Source of the DNA: Eubacterium sp.
GTDB lineage: Bacteria > Bacillota > Clostridia > Lachnospirales > Lachnospiraceae
Assembly: GCA_024696635.1 (NCBI GenBank)
Contig: JAILGP010000014.1
Location: 1 to 35,683, forward strand
Direction: 5' to 3'
DNA: 35,683 nt
Below the pieces are notes generated by a model. The model was not told where the DNA came from. It saw only the letters and a list, made by a program, of their open reading frames with translations, and did not search any database. This document shows positions 25,966 through 35,610 of this stretch, piece after piece (the stretch's first letter is position 1; every line of letters begins with the position of its first letter). Both the position numbers and the translations under genes were made by a program.

Positions 25966-28900
25966 TTAAACGAAGTCAAAGGTTGCCTGTTCGTAATCAA
26001 GGGACTTATATTCCATTTCCTCACCCTTAGTCTTACTACTATAAGAAACAACAACCGTAGTAGTCTTGTTACCCTTCATCTGCTGCCCCAGCACATAATT
26101 GATATCAAATCTACCTGTAATCTCAGGTGTTGCTCCTCGGGCAGGAACTATAAGCTGGCAGGAATTTTCTGCAAGAAGATTAAATATAGGCTCCCAAATA
26201 TAAATATCCTTAGCCGCTCCAAAGGGGTTATCAATAAAGAGAGTCTTGGACCTTTTCTCACTTCCAGCTGTAGCATACATACCCGAAATATAATTAATGA
26301 TTGAAATAAGGAACTGTATATAAATACCCTGAGACTGTCCCGTACTACCTACAGCCTCCTCATACCTAAGGTACCTGCTTTGTTCCTTAATACGTTCTCT
26401 CTTATAAAGCTGAAGTCTTATCTTGGACATATCACTTACAATAACAGAGAAAAGCTTCTTCATAGCAAGATTGATACTAAGAGTCTTCTGTCTCTCTGCA
26501 TCACTTTCCTTCTTATCAAGCTCTTCAACTATATGGTCTATATACTGAGACATTCTTTCTTCTATAAACTCATCCTTAACATAGGGAATAGAAAGCTTTA
26601 TCATCTGTATTCTTTCTCCATCCATATTTATTTCAGAAAGCTTGGTCAACTTATCAAGCTCCGATTTAACATCCAGGCATCTTTCCACACACTGATTTAC
26701 AAAGCTTTCCTTAAGTTTCTCCATACTATCCAAGCTCTTCTCAATCCTGTCTCTTTCCAGAATTATAATATCTGTAACATCCTTAAGTCTTGATCTAAGC
26801 CCTTCTGCCTCCTGTCTGTTATTAGGAATGTTAACATCATCCCTTATAGAAGCCGCAAGCTCCAAGGCCTTCATCTCATTTAGAGTCTCATAAACCTTAA
26901 GCTTAACCTTCATTATATCGGACTTAGCTCTATCTATAGCCTTAGTGACCTTATCATATTCCACCAGATTCATTTCAAATATTTCTCTCAAATCATCTGA
27001 TTCAATAATGGTAAGAGAACCTAAATCGATGGAGGCAGTTTCTACAATTCTATTAGCAAGCTTTAATAGATCATCATTGCCCTTTACCTTATTATTAAAT
27101 GCCTTCTCATCAGCTTCTGCTCTTGAAAGTGCCTCCTTCTTATCATTACAAAGAAGCATAGCCTTTTCTATGGAGCGTCTGATATCCTGAGTATATTCCT
27201 CCTCAAGATTATCTAATTTATCAAGGGCTTCCTGACCATGTTCACCAACCAGTCTTGTTCTTGCATATTCAATACTTCCTTCTAGCTTTGCAAGTTCATT
27301 TAACTGTTTTATTTTTTCTCCTCTGATCCTGTCAGACTTATCCTTGATCTCAGCTATTTCTTTATTTAGCCCCGCTATAACTTCAGGATTTACAGCTATA
27401 AGCTCCTTCTCCTTCTTTTTTATATCCTCTATATCAACTCCCAGTTCAGCAATACTTCTTCTACATCTTTCAATAGAAGAAGTAAGAGTATCCATAAGAA
27501 GTTTTTCCTTCTCACTAGATATCCTGCCCTTAGCACCACCTACGACAGAATCAAAAGCTCTCTCAAGCTCTTGAAAATTCATATCCGACTTTATAAATTT
27601 GGATTCGATATAATAAGGAGAAAATTTATTTTCCCATTTAAATGTAATTTCATCTCTTTTCTGCTTAAGGCCTTCCAGATTTCCTCTCTGCATCACAAGC
27701 TCAGACATAGTCTTATCTTCACTATGTTTTATATCTTCAAGCCTTTCCAGTATAGCCTCCTTATCCTTCTTATATTTTTCCTTTTCCTTAAGAAGACTAT
27801 CTTCCCTATCCTGTACAGATACAAGCTTATTAAGACTTATCAGCTCAGCCTGATATTTTCTTATATTAGAACCAAGTTCTTCAGCCTCATCATCCAGCTT
27901 ATATAACTTGTTCTTAAGCATAAGCTCCTGGTCAGCCATTTCCTTCATAGATTTTTCAAGAAGGTCCCGCTCCTTACTAAGCGCCTCCTTCTGTTCTTCA
28001 GCCTTCATATAATCCTTATCTATAAGGCTTCTGACAAAATCCATATCCTCATTTATGGTATCCAGCATCTGCTCTGCAGTTCTAAGCTCTTCCTTCTTAT
28101 TATCCAGCTCTCCGCCTAAAATTCTAAGCTTTCTATCAAGATTCTTTGGATCTATAAAGAAGTCAGGCTGTCTTCTAACAAAATATGCTCCATCACCAAG
28201 ATATATATCTATTGTATCCAGCATATCCCTGTCATATAGTAGTATTTCTTCTTCTATATTAAGTTCTTTAAGCCCGGGATCATCCTTTAAGCTATCAAGA
28301 TTTCTTACTACAACTCCATAGGGAAGTCCAGGAAGCTTCTTAAGCAGCTTTTCTTTCCTTTCCTCTGGAAGAGCCGACAGATAATCCATTCCATACATAG
28401 CATCACTGCTATGACGAGTAAACAGATAATCAATAACATGCTTTACCCCATAGGTTTCAGAAATCAGCTTCCCATCACGGATTTCCTTCTCCCTTTCCTC
28501 AAGCTCACTAACAGACTGCTTAAGTTCATATATATTAATTACATTTCCACTTATCCTGTCTCTCAGGTTATCCAGAAGCACTTCTGGTCTTACATCCTTA
28601 GCCCCTGCATAAATGGTACTGATTGAAGTATACTTAGGTTTAATCTTGGCATACTGATCAATCAATTGGTCTAATTCTTCAAGACTTTTTATAATACCCT
28701 TACGCTGATTAGTCCTATCCATATATTCTGAACGTATATCATCAAGCTGAGCCTGACATTCCCTCTTATCCTGTTCATTGCCAAGAAGTCTTTTTTCTGC
28801 TTTTTCCAGCCTGTCAGATCTGTCTTTATAGGAAGATGCAGGATCAATCATAAGTGAATATTCAATATCATCCCTTAATTCATCTAAAGTCTTATCTATA

Positions 28901-30393
28901 TCCTTAAGTTCAATATCAGCATAATCAGATCTACTATCCAAAACCGCAAGCTCAGTCTCCGCTTCAGACTTCTTCTTTGCCCTGAGACTGATTTCTTCTT
29001 CCAGCTGTCTTATCCACTCTTCAGTAGAACTGATTTTCCCAGTAAGATCATTAAGCTGTCCATCAATAAGTCTATGAATGTTATATGTAATAGCATAGAT
29101 ATCATTCATTCCATTTGAAATACCATTTGTAATATTATCCCTGTCCTTCTTAAGAGCCTCCAGCTCTTCCTCCTGCCTCTTCATTTCAAGATATTCAGCA
29201 GCAGCCTTAAGATTCTTCATGATGGTACTACTATGCTCCAGCTTTTCCTTTATTCTTTCCTCTTCCATTTCGAGCTTTTCTATATTATCTTTTCTTTCCT
29301 GATAAGCACTAAGCTCTTTATATATTTTAAGAATTTCATAAAGACTTATGGCATGAGCAAGATCTCTTCTTGCTTCTTCTACCTTTGCTATAAGCTCAGC
29401 CTTCTTAGTCTCTCTTTCTGTCTTCTCAATTTCCAGAGTCTTTGCGACACGACCACATTCCTTGGCGACCTCATCCTGTTTTTTATAAAGATCCATAAAT
29501 GAATCAACTCTCGAAGAAAGAAGCTCCACCAGCTGACACTCATGATCATACATCTGTATATCCTTTTTCTTTTCAGCAAGAGTCCTCAACTCTTCCTGTA
29601 TGGTCATAAGCAAAGTAACTGTACTCTCAGTTTTTTCACTTTCTCTTTCAGTCTTTGTATGGTATGCCTTCTCTATTATCTCTTCTATAAGAAGATCTTC
29701 AATAACCTTCCTGGTAGTCTTATAATTAGTCTCAAAATATGTTCTTACATGACCTTCAGTCTTATTGATTCCCCTTATTATTTCCCACTGACTTTCATAA
29801 AGTCCATAGTCAGCTATAAACCTCTGATACTCACCCTTACGGTCAAATATATGAACAACAAGATTCTTATCATTTCTAGAAAGATCGTGAAGATAATTTT
29901 TAAGAGCCTTATAGGATATTCTTTCATTATCCTTCTCTAAGGGAAGATTAATAATATCATTTTTATTATATTCCCTGTAAAATATGACGTAATTAAAATA
30001 CTCTATCCTGGCAGTCTCAAATTCTGATTCCTTGCCCTGATTCTCCCCTGACACCTCCACTTCCCCTGTGGTTGCTTTTTTAGCAGCAAAGCCCGTAGTC
30101 ATAAAACGAAGGCCTTCCTTAGCCTCTGAAGGATCCAATTTCCATTCTATAAGTGAATGAATAACTGTATTACTAGAATCCCTAAAGAGCTTCTCTATAG
30201 GCTGTTTATCATCCAGTGTAGAATTAGGTATAAGATTCTGCATAAGAAGAAGCATAAGTACACTCTTTCCTCCACCATTTGCAAGGTCATAAAGTGTATT
30301 TCTTCCATACATCTTCATTGAGAAATCATCATATTCCTGAGTCCCAAAATTATATTTAACATTATTTACCCTGATACGATTAATACTTGGCAT
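25966..30393 (-). CDS. SMC-like ATPase of an MksB/JetC-type complex
   Basis: The 1475-residue protein has an ATPase head split by long coiled coils. Walker A is LANGGGKSVLM (GGGKS at 40-44); a hinge-like globular section lies around residues 655-770; the signature-like STGQSQG is near 1350; Walker B is TLFIDNPFGAAKD near 1384-1396. This is the layout of MukB, MksB and Wadjet JetC, which load onto DNA and extrude loops. An AAGGAGC site is embedded in the end of the preceding gene, 10 nt away. It is expected to work with the two upstream proteins. Confidence 0.88.
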   Translation of the reverse strand: MPSINRIRVNNVKYNFGTQEYDDFSMKMYGRNTLYDLANGGGKSVLMLLLMQNLIPNSTLDDKQPIEKLFRDSSNTVIHSLIEWKLDPSEAKEGLRFMTTGFAAKKATTGEVEVSGENQGKESEFETARIEYFNYVIFYREYNKNDIINLPLEKDNERISYKALKNYLHDLSRNDKNLVVHIFDRKGEYQRFIADYGLYESQWEIIRGINKTEGHVRTYFETNYKTTRKVIEDLLIEEIIEKAYHTKTERESEKTESTVTLLMTIQEELRTLAEKKKDIQMYDHECQLVELLSSRVDSFMDLYKKQDEVAKECGRVAKTLEIEKTERETKKAELIAKVEEARRDLAHAISLYEILKIYKELSAYQERKDNIEKLEMEEERIKEKLEHSSTIMKNLKAAAEYLEMKRQEEELEALKKDRDNITNGISNGMNDIYAITYNIHRLIDGQLNDLTGKISSTEEWIRQLEEEISLRAKKKSEAETELAVLDSRSDYADIELKDIDKTLDELRDDIEYSLMIDPASSYKDRSDRLEKAEKRLLGNEQDKRECQAQLDDIRSEYMDRTNQRKGIIKSLEELDQLIDQYAKIKPKYTSISTIYAGAKDVRPEVLLDNLRDRISGNVINIYELKQSVSELEEREKEIRDGKLISETYGVKHVIDYLFTRHSSDAMYGMDYLSALPEERKEKLLKKLPGLPYGVVVRNLDSLKDDPGLKELNIEEEILLYDRDMLDTIDIYLGDGAYFVRRQPDFFIDPKNLDRKLRILGGELDNKKEELRTAEQMLDTINEDMDFVRSLIDKDYMKAEEQKEALSKERDLLEKSMKEMADQELMLKNKLYKLDDEAEELGSNIRKYQAELISLNKLVSVQDREDSLLKEKEKYKKDKEAILERLEDIKHSEDKTMSELVMQRGNLEGLKQKRDEITFKWENKFSPYYIESKFIKSDMNFQELERAFDSVVGGAKGRISSEKEKLLMDTLTSSIERCRRSIAELGVDIEDIKKKEKELIAVNPEVIAGLNKEIAEIKDKSDRIRGEKIKQLNELAKLEGSIEYARTRLVGEHGQEALDKLDNLEEEYTQDIRRSIEKAMLLCNDKKEALSRAEADEKAFNNKVKGNDDLLKLANRIVETASIDLGSLTIIESDDLREIFEMNLVEYDKVTKAIDRAKSDIMKVKLKVYETLNEMKALELAASIRDDVNIPNNRQEAEGLRSRLKDVTDIIILERDRIEKSLDSMEKLKESFVNQCVERCLDVKSELDKLTKLSEINMDGERIQMIKLSIPYVKDEFIEERMSQYIDHIVEELDKKESDAERQKTLSINLAMKKLFSVIVSDMSKIRLQLYKRERIKEQSRYLRYEEAVGSTGQSQGIYIQFLISIINYISGMYATAGSEKRSKTLFIDNPFGAAKDIYIWEPIFNLLAENSCQLIVPARGATPEITGRFDINYVLGQQMKGNKTTTVVVSYSSKTKGEEMEYKSLDYEQATFDFV

Positions 30394-30403
30394 AGGATGC
30401 TCC

Positions 30404-31120
30404 TTAATCTTCTTGATTTAAATCTGTTTGATTTAAAGCCGCATAGATCATGCTGCCATTATCTTCAAAATAACCTTCCGCTATAGCGTGAAACCTGTCT
30501 GTAGGATATAGTCTGTCATCAATCACTGTCACTATACCCTCATTAACAAGCATATTGGATGTAAGCTTAATAAATCCAAGTCTGGATCCACGTGATGCCT
30601 TGGTCCTGTCCTTATCCTCAGAAATCATAGGAGGAAGTGAATCCCAGAGAAGTGCCACCTCCATCATTGAGCCATCATCCTCATCATTTGTAATAACATG
30701 GGTATCACCACTTATACGAGACATTTCCTTACCCACCTTATCTATCAGCTCATCCTCTCTTATATAATCCTTTACCTGATAAGTATCTGATGTTTTATAA
30801 AAATCCAAAAGAAGCTCATAAATAATTATGTAAACCAAATACAATTCCTTATTAAGCCTGAGTCCCAGCATTTTCTTAAGATCATCATTTGTATATCCAA
30901 ATACCCTATTTCCTGCTCCGGCAGTAACAAAAATCGATTCATTATATTCATAAATCCTGAGATTAAGCCTTTTCAAAAGAGCCATTGTTATATCATATAC
31001 ACCTGAATCAGCATAAAATGCCTCGTATAGTTCAGCTGTTTCTTTATCCTTTGCAGATATACTTCTTCCTGTAGCAAGCGCACTATAAATATCCAGCGCC
31101 TTCTCCAATGTCTTTTCCAT
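30404..31120 (-). CDS. MksE/JetB-like small subunit
   Basis: The 238-residue protein is not strongly recognisable alone. It has a helical N-terminus (EKALDIYSALATGRSISAKD) and a probable winged helix near residues 180-215 (GFIKLTSNMLVNEGIVTVID then DRLYPTDRF). Its position between the kleisin-like and SMC-like genes and its size fit the MukE/MksE/JetB subunit. I recall a related DUF6063 family in this context but could not check. GGGAG precedes the ATG. Confidence 0.72.
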   Translation of the reverse strand: MEKTLEKALDIYSALATGRSISAKDKETAELYEAFYADSGVYDITMALLKRLNLRIYEYNESIFVTAGAGNRVFGYTNDDLKKMLGLRLNKELYLVYIIIYELLLDFYKTSDTYQVKDYIREDELIDKVGKEMSRISGDTHVITNDEDDGSMMEVALLWDSLPPMISEDKDRTKASRGSRLGFIKLTSNMLVNEGIVTVIDDRLYPTDRFHAIAEGYFEDNGSMIYAALNQTDLNQED

Positions 31121-31213
31121 TATTTTCTCCCATGTCTATATGAGTTGATAATTTTTATATGTCCTTATTAATCAAACAATAATCTTATGTTTTGATTTTA
31201 ATTAGGATTCTTA

Positions 31214-32809
31214 TTATTTTGATATAAATCTCATACCAGTTATTTCTGCCAATTTATCATTAGCCTCCACCCCCAGCTTTAAGCTTTGGCCTGTAAATTC
31301 TATAACAAAACTCATATCCTTATACTGGTCCAATTTCTCTTCAGGTATATTTTCCAAAACCACTTCTTCCAAAAATGTTTCAGCATCTTCTCTTATAGCC
31401 TTTACTGAATATTCAGTTTTTCCAGCCAAATGTGTAAGGAAGGAATAATAGTCCCTGTTCTTATATATATCTTTTCCAAACTTAACTTCCAATATGGCAT
31501 TATATTCTTCAAGGGTAAGGCTATTCCATCTTCTAAGTCTTCCTAAAAGCTCCATAAATAGCTTAGCAAAATTACGACCCATATTTTCGCTTAAAAGCTC
31601 GTCATCATATTTAAAATTAAGATCAGGCTTTTCAACCTCTTTTATTTCGCCCTTCATAGAGTCCCCTGTCTTTTGAAGGATTACATTATCTATTGTATTA
31701 ATAGCTAAGGACTTTTCTCTTCTAGGTAGTAAAAAAGGAGCAACCAAAAGCTCCATAAGCTCTGGTCTATCTTCTCTTATAATCCTGCCAAGTAAAGTCT
31801 CATAATCAAAGGATGCCCTAAGACTTCTTGTCCTGCTTCTTCTAACCATTTCATCCGAAAATTTGGATAGTTCAGCCGCCTTCATAATAAGCTCACTATG
31901 ACTCTCAATAGTCTGCTTAAGCATATTCTGAAGATTAGTAATATCTCTTGCAGTCTGCGAAGTATCTCCATAGCTTATTCTAGCCACAGCCTTATCAATG
32001 AGCTCCCTGTTTTTTGCAAAGGATTTCCTCTCCTCCGCAAACCATACAGCCGTACGATCCATATATTCGTCTACCGCAGCTGTACCCGCATGAACATCTG
32101 TAAGAAGAAGCTGTACAACTTCTTCGCGTTTTTTATCAAGAGCCTTAACCTCTATATTTATTCTTTCTATAACATCCAGACTTCCATGGAAATTTTCAGA
32201 TTTTATAAGCTTCTCAAGAAGTAGCTGGTCCATATTTATACGGCTTTCGTCTCGTATTTCCTTTGTAGTCAGATAAAATTCTATACCATCTTCAGTAATG
32301 GTATATTCAACCTCAGATTCCCGGACTATACTATCTATCAGCCTTACTCTAACAAGGCTCATTTTCTTCTTAGCCGGATCATAGAAATTCATTTCAAAAG
32401 CCCGGCCATTATTCCTTATCTTATCAAAGATATATTTGACAAGCTCCTTCATTTCCTCACTTGCATAATATATATCATTTGTAGCAGTGACCGAATTAAT
32501 AGCATTTTCAGTTTCCGGAATTCCAGCCCTTTTCAGCTTCATATCAAAATCTCTCTGAAGAAGGTCCATACAAAATCTTTCATAACCCTTATATTTAACC
32601 GGACTATCACTAAAACTATTTTCATTTATAAAATACCTGAGAACTGCAAGAGTAATATAACCCATATCAAGAAAACGGAATCTTCCATCCTTATATTGGT
32701 TAAATGTACCTTCAGCCAAAGTAAAAAAAGGATAAAACTTCCTTAGGTTCAAAATTCTCTCACTATGATTTTTAATTATGTCATCAATCAGGGTGTACTG
32801 TTCAGCCAT
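31214..32809 (-). CDS. Wadjet JetA-family / MksF-like kleisin
   Basis: The 531-residue protein would bridge the ATPase heads of the SMC-like partner. An N-terminal winged-helix region (MGYITLAVLRYFIN, about residues 49-62), the FYLTTKEIRDES segment (about 178-189) and a central helical bundle are the features of JetA/MukF/MksF proteins. It is the first gene of the operon, 93 nt before the small subunit. AAAGGA precedes the ATG at somewhat long spacing. The candidate promoter is at 32875-32880. Confidence 0.8.
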   Translation of the reverse strand: MAEQYTLIDDIIKNHSERILNLRKFYPFFTLAEGTFNQYKDGRFRFLDMGYITLAVLRYFINENSFSDSPVKYKGYERFCMDLLQRDFDMKLKRAGIPETENAINSVTATNDIYYASEEMKELVKYIFDKIRNNGRAFEMNFYDPAKKKMSLVRVRLIDSIVRESEVEYTITEDGIEFYLTTKEIRDESRINMDQLLLEKLIKSENFHGSLDVIERINIEVKALDKKREEVVQLLLTDVHAGTAAVDEYMDRTAVWFAEERKSFAKNRELIDKAVARISYGDTSQTARDITNLQNMLKQTIESHSELIMKAAELSKFSDEMVRRSRTRSLRASFDYETLLGRIIREDRPELMELLVAPFLLPRREKSLAINTIDNVILQKTGDSMKGEIKEVEKPDLNFKYDDELLSENMGRNFAKLFMELLGRLRRWNSLTLEEYNAILEVKFGKDIYKNRDYYSFLTHLAGKTEYSVKAIREDAETFLEEVVLENIPEEKLDQYKDMSFVIEFTGQSLKLGVEANDKLAEITGMRFISK

Positions 32810-32847
32810 TATAAAAATAGTCCTTTTATAAATATTTAAAATTCATC

Positions 32848-32867
32848 AAAAAAAATCTGCACACAGA
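32848..32867 (-). promoter_or_regulatory. Short hairpin plus T-run in the jetA leader
   Basis: In minus sense TCTG-TGTG-CAGA is followed by TTTTTTTT, inside the predicted jetA 5' leader. The stem is only 4 bp (5 with a G-U pair), weak for a terminator, but the position and U-run resemble an attenuator. Confidence 0.3.
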
Positions 32868-32874
32868 CCGTCTT

Positions 32875-32880
32875 ATTATA
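32875..32880 (-). promoter_or_regulatory. Extended -10 promoter for the jetA operon
   Basis: TGG-TATAAT in the minus direction, about 65 bp before the jetA-like start. No good -35 hexamer is visible, as is common with extended -10 promoters. Transcription would run through the hairpin/T-run at 32848-32867 into the three SMC genes. Confidence 0.55.
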
Positions 32881-32943
32881 CCACATATTATGAAGGTATA
32901 CTATTCACAGATTATTAAAAAATTGGCAAAATTACAAAGCTTT

Positions 32944-33010
32944 AATATAAAACATGGCAAATCCTAATACTAAATACAAAACATGAATTATAAATGAAAT
33001 ATAAAACATG
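32944..33010. repeat. Three direct copies of a 13-bp sequence in the divergent region
   Basis: AATATAAAACATG at 32944-32956, AATACAAAACATG at 32973-32985, and AATATAAAACATG at 32998-33010: 13-mers with one variable base, spaced 29 and 25 bp. They lie between the divergently read SMC operon and the serine hydrolase. The pattern is what iterated binding sites look like. The remainder of the 32810-33171 gap is AT-rich; it also has a GATTTG-aatc-CAAATC palindrome at 33105-33120. Confidence 0.65.
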
Positions 33011-33171
33011 AAATCTGATTAAAAAAATAAAAATAAATATAGAAAAAGAAAATTAACAATAAAGTGTTTAATTTTAAGAAAAATTAGTGTAAATTATGAT
33101 TTATGATTTGAATCCAAATCAATAAACATAGTTAAAGTCAATAATTCATTTAGGAATCCGAAAATAAATAT

Positions 33172-34656
33172 ATGAAAAATAATACAGAAAATAATAATAA
33201 TCAGAATAATAATAAAAACAAAATAATCGCATTAACAATACTTCTTATAGGAATTTTAATGATATGCATACTCTACTTTCTCGGAAACCATGATTTTAAT
33301 ACCAGGAATACATATAATCAATCAAAAACTCCTAAGCAGGAAGAGCATGTAAATTCTGATGCTTCTAAAAAAATAGCAAGCCAAACCGACACTGAAAAAA
33401 CTGATACTGCAAATAATACAGTCTCAAAAACAGATTCTTCATCTGATCAGAAATATAAAGATAATAACCAATCAAAAGACTCCCATCCCTCTGATACAAA
33501 ACAAGTGGGCTGGGTTGTTTACGGTGGCGATAGATACTATTACGATAAAAACGGAAAACCTGTCTCTGGCAGTGTTAAGCTGAATGATAAATATTTCATT
33601 TTTAATAATTCCGGAAAATTGATAAAGGAGGATAAGCTTATCAGCCAAATAAAGGCCATTCCACAAAGTGGTCAACCGATCATAACCTCCGATTACAGCG
33701 GCGCACAGCATAAAGCAAATGAAGAAGCAAATTATAACTATGCCGATAGAAGTAAGGTAGCAGCAAATACAAATTCCATTTCTCAGAATAATTCAAATAC
33801 AGAAACAACAAAAGAAAGCAACAATATCAGCACTGACAAAGAATCGGATTCAAATAATGAAGCTGATGCAGAATCCGATAAGGAATATATACATGATACA
33901 TTAGTTGGAATAGGTGGATACACTCCAACAGATAAAGATAATCTTATGATAAACAACCGAATAAATGAACTGTCAGGATATAATGTTGGTTTTTCAATGA
34001 TCAATCTTTATACAGGAAAGGGTATAGCCTACAACGTTGACAATAGCGAATATTCCGCAAGCTGTATCAAAGGTATATATGTCGCTAGCCTTGTTTCAGA
34101 GAATCCGGATACACTTAAATCCAGATTTAATACAATGCAGGAAGTTGTATCAAATTCTGATAACGACGGCTACAATTCTCTGCGCGGCTCCTACGGAAGA
34201 GCTCCACTCGTTAAATGGTGTGAGGAGTTGGAACTGGATTCTCAAGTATCCTACCACTACTATCCATTTATATCAGCAAGAGAACTTGCAATCCTATGGA
34301 TACATACTTACTTCTTCCTAAATACAGATGAAAACGGTATGCAGATAAAAGATATTTATACAAGTCCCATATATGATTCAATTTATACAGTCCTGGGTAA
34401 TTATGGAACAGAAAATGATACTGTTAACTATAGTATGTCTCTATCAAACACTATAGGAAAAGGCTATAGAACAGAGTCCAAGGCTGGCTGGATAAGCAGT
34501 CCACACTACTGTTCAACAACAGATGGCGGGATTATATATCCTCCTGAGGGAGACCCATATATAATCACCATATGCACTGACCTGCCAGCTGACCTTATGT
34601 CACTTGAACCATTATGCAGCACACTAGATACTATATATCAAAATACCTGCGACTAA
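33172..34656 (+). CDS. Membrane-anchored beta-lactamase-like serine hydrolase with cell-wall-binding repeat
   Basis: The only accepted plus-strand gene. An Asn-rich N-terminus (1-16), one transmembrane helix (about 17-38), a Ser/Thr/Lys/Asp-rich linker, one choline-binding-type repeat (VGWVVYGGDRYYYDKNGK, 112-129), a second linker, and a class-A-type hydrolase domain (about 262-490). The active-site motifs are SCIK (S297, K300), SDN (329-331), and KAG (437-439) in place of KTG. It probably acts on peptidoglycan or is a decayed penicillin-binding relative; it need not give resistance. The ribosome site is poor. Confidence 0.83.
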   Translation: MKNNTENNNNQNNNKNKIIALTILLIGILMICILYFLGNHDFNTRNTYNQSKTPKQEEHVNSDASKKIASQTDTEKTDTANNTVSKTDSSSDQKYKDNNQSKDSHPSDTKQVGWVVYGGDRYYYDKNGKPVSGSVKLNDKYFIFNNSGKLIKEDKLISQIKAIPQSGQPIITSDYSGAQHKANEEANYNYADRSKVAANTNSISQNNSNTETTKESNNISTDKESDSNNEADAESDKEYIHDTLVGIGGYTPTDKDNLMINNRINELSGYNVGFSMINLYTGKGIAYNVDNSEYSASCIKGIYVASLVSENPDTLKSRFNTMQEVVSNSDNDGYNSLRGSYGRAPLVKWCEELELDSQVSYHYYPFISARELAILWIHTYFFLNTDENGMQIKDIYTSPIYDSIYTVLGNYGTENDTVNYSMSLSNTIGKGYRTESKAGWISSPHYCSTTDGGIIYPPEGDPYIITICTDLPADLMSLEPLCSTLDTIYQNTCD

Positions 34657-34692
34657 GCCCAAAATTTAACGTAATTCAAAAAATATTTTTAA

Positions 34693-34738
34693 ACTAGGGT
34701 TATAAGTAATCAATCATTTATTTACTTATTACTCTAGT
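34693..34738. terminator. Bidirectional hairpin between convergent genes
   Basis: ACTAG-GGT-T-ATAAGTAA pairs with TTACTTAT-T-ACT-CTAGT with one mismatch and one G-T pair, around a 12-nt loop. In the plus direction TTATTATTTTATTT follows. The 3' arm overlaps the last codons of the minus-strand membrane protein, so it serves both convergent genes. Confidence 0.6.
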
Positions 34739-35455
34739 TATTATTTTATTTAAAAATCTTAAAATTAAGGCTATAAGCCACGTCATAAAAAGTATCATAG
34801 AAAATATAGCAATCCCCACAGGAAGTCCCCAATTTACAAAGCCATACCAGTCATTCGTATCAGGCCAGACTCCCACCCCATTAATAAGAATATTTATAAG
34901 ATATACTATTCCATAAAGAAAGGTTGGTATTATGGTTAAAAATGTGGTTTTAAATCTTATTCCATCCTGCCCACTATCCAGGAAAACAAATTCCACCATT
35001 GCCACCAATGGAAGAATAAGATGAAAATAAAGATTTGAACCCTGATATAAATTGGCATGTCCATATAGAGGACCAAGAAATGCTGCTATTATCAAAAATG
35101 TAAGACCAACCGCAGTGGCACTCAAATACTTCAGAAATAAATATGGAGCCTTTTCACCTGACTCTGTCATATTATTCTTAATATCTGAATCTTTAAGAAT
35201 ACTATCCCCTGAACCATTCTTTAAATTAATATTATTATTACTTTCCTTTCTGATTTTAGTAAAAACCTTAGTCAAAAACAAGAAAGCCACTATACCACAA
35301 AACTCATTAGATAAAACTGTAAAGAATTTTAGATTCTGAAGGCCTGATGCCGTTAAACCCGTAGCACTTTCAGCATTATTCATCATTATAATTGTTCCAA
35401 TAATTGTAAATGCTATTTCTAAAAAATTAAAAATTATAATGATTTTTTTCTTCAT
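34718..35455 (-). CDS. Six-helix membrane protein (Pr6Pr / AIG1-like)
   Basis: The 245-residue integral membrane protein has six hydrophobic segments, at about 5-25, 40-65, 108-132, 143-160, 170-193 and 208-238. The pattern FFTVLSNEFCG in the second segment and YFHLILPLVAM in the fourth, with conserved Thr/Ser-Asn and His, resembles the Pr6Pr/FAR-17a-AIG1-like family. Some members of the wider family are hydrolases; activity here is unknown. GGAGA precedes the ATG. The candidate promoter is at 35554-35559. Confidence 0.7.
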   Translation of the reverse strand: MKKKIIIIFNFLEIAFTIIGTIIMMNNAESATGLTASGLQNLKFFTVLSNEFCGIVAFLFLTKVFTKIRKESNNNINLKNGSGDSILKDSDIKNNMTESGEKAPYLFLKYLSATAVGLTFLIIAAFLGPLYGHANLYQGSNLYFHLILPLVAMVEFVFLDSGQDGIRFKTTFLTIIPTFLYGIVYLINILINGVGVWPDTNDWYGFVNWGLPVGIAIFSMILFMTWLIALILRFLNKIITRVISK

Positions 35456-35553
35456 ATATTATCTCCAGGGAATTATGTAAACTATATTAATATAATGGTA
35501 AGCCTATTAATTTGTACAAACCAACAACCAATTCGTTAAATATATTAATATAA

Positions 35554-35559
35554 ATTATA
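35554..35559 (-). promoter_or_regulatory. Extended -10 promoter for the membrane protein
   Basis: TGT-TATAAT in the minus direction about 100 bp before the gene start. A TTGCTA-like -35 is present with short spacing of 15 bp. Between it and the gene is AT-rich sequence with no other clear signal. Confidence 0.42.
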
Positions 35560-35610
35560 ACATTTACTAAGTCTTAGCAAAAGAAATATATTCCTATCAT
35601 ATATCCATCT

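Noticed and set aside
25966-30393. Antisense and off-frame ORFs inside the SMC-like gene (for example 26380-26793, 28055-28321, 29542-29940)
   Set aside because: They are shadows of a long, well-supported coding frame with coiled-coil periodicity; none has a ribosome site or family motifs.
33172-34656. Antibiotic-resistance beta-lactamase
   Set aside because: KAG instead of KTG, wall-binding repeat and membrane anchor point away from a typical secreted resistance enzyme.
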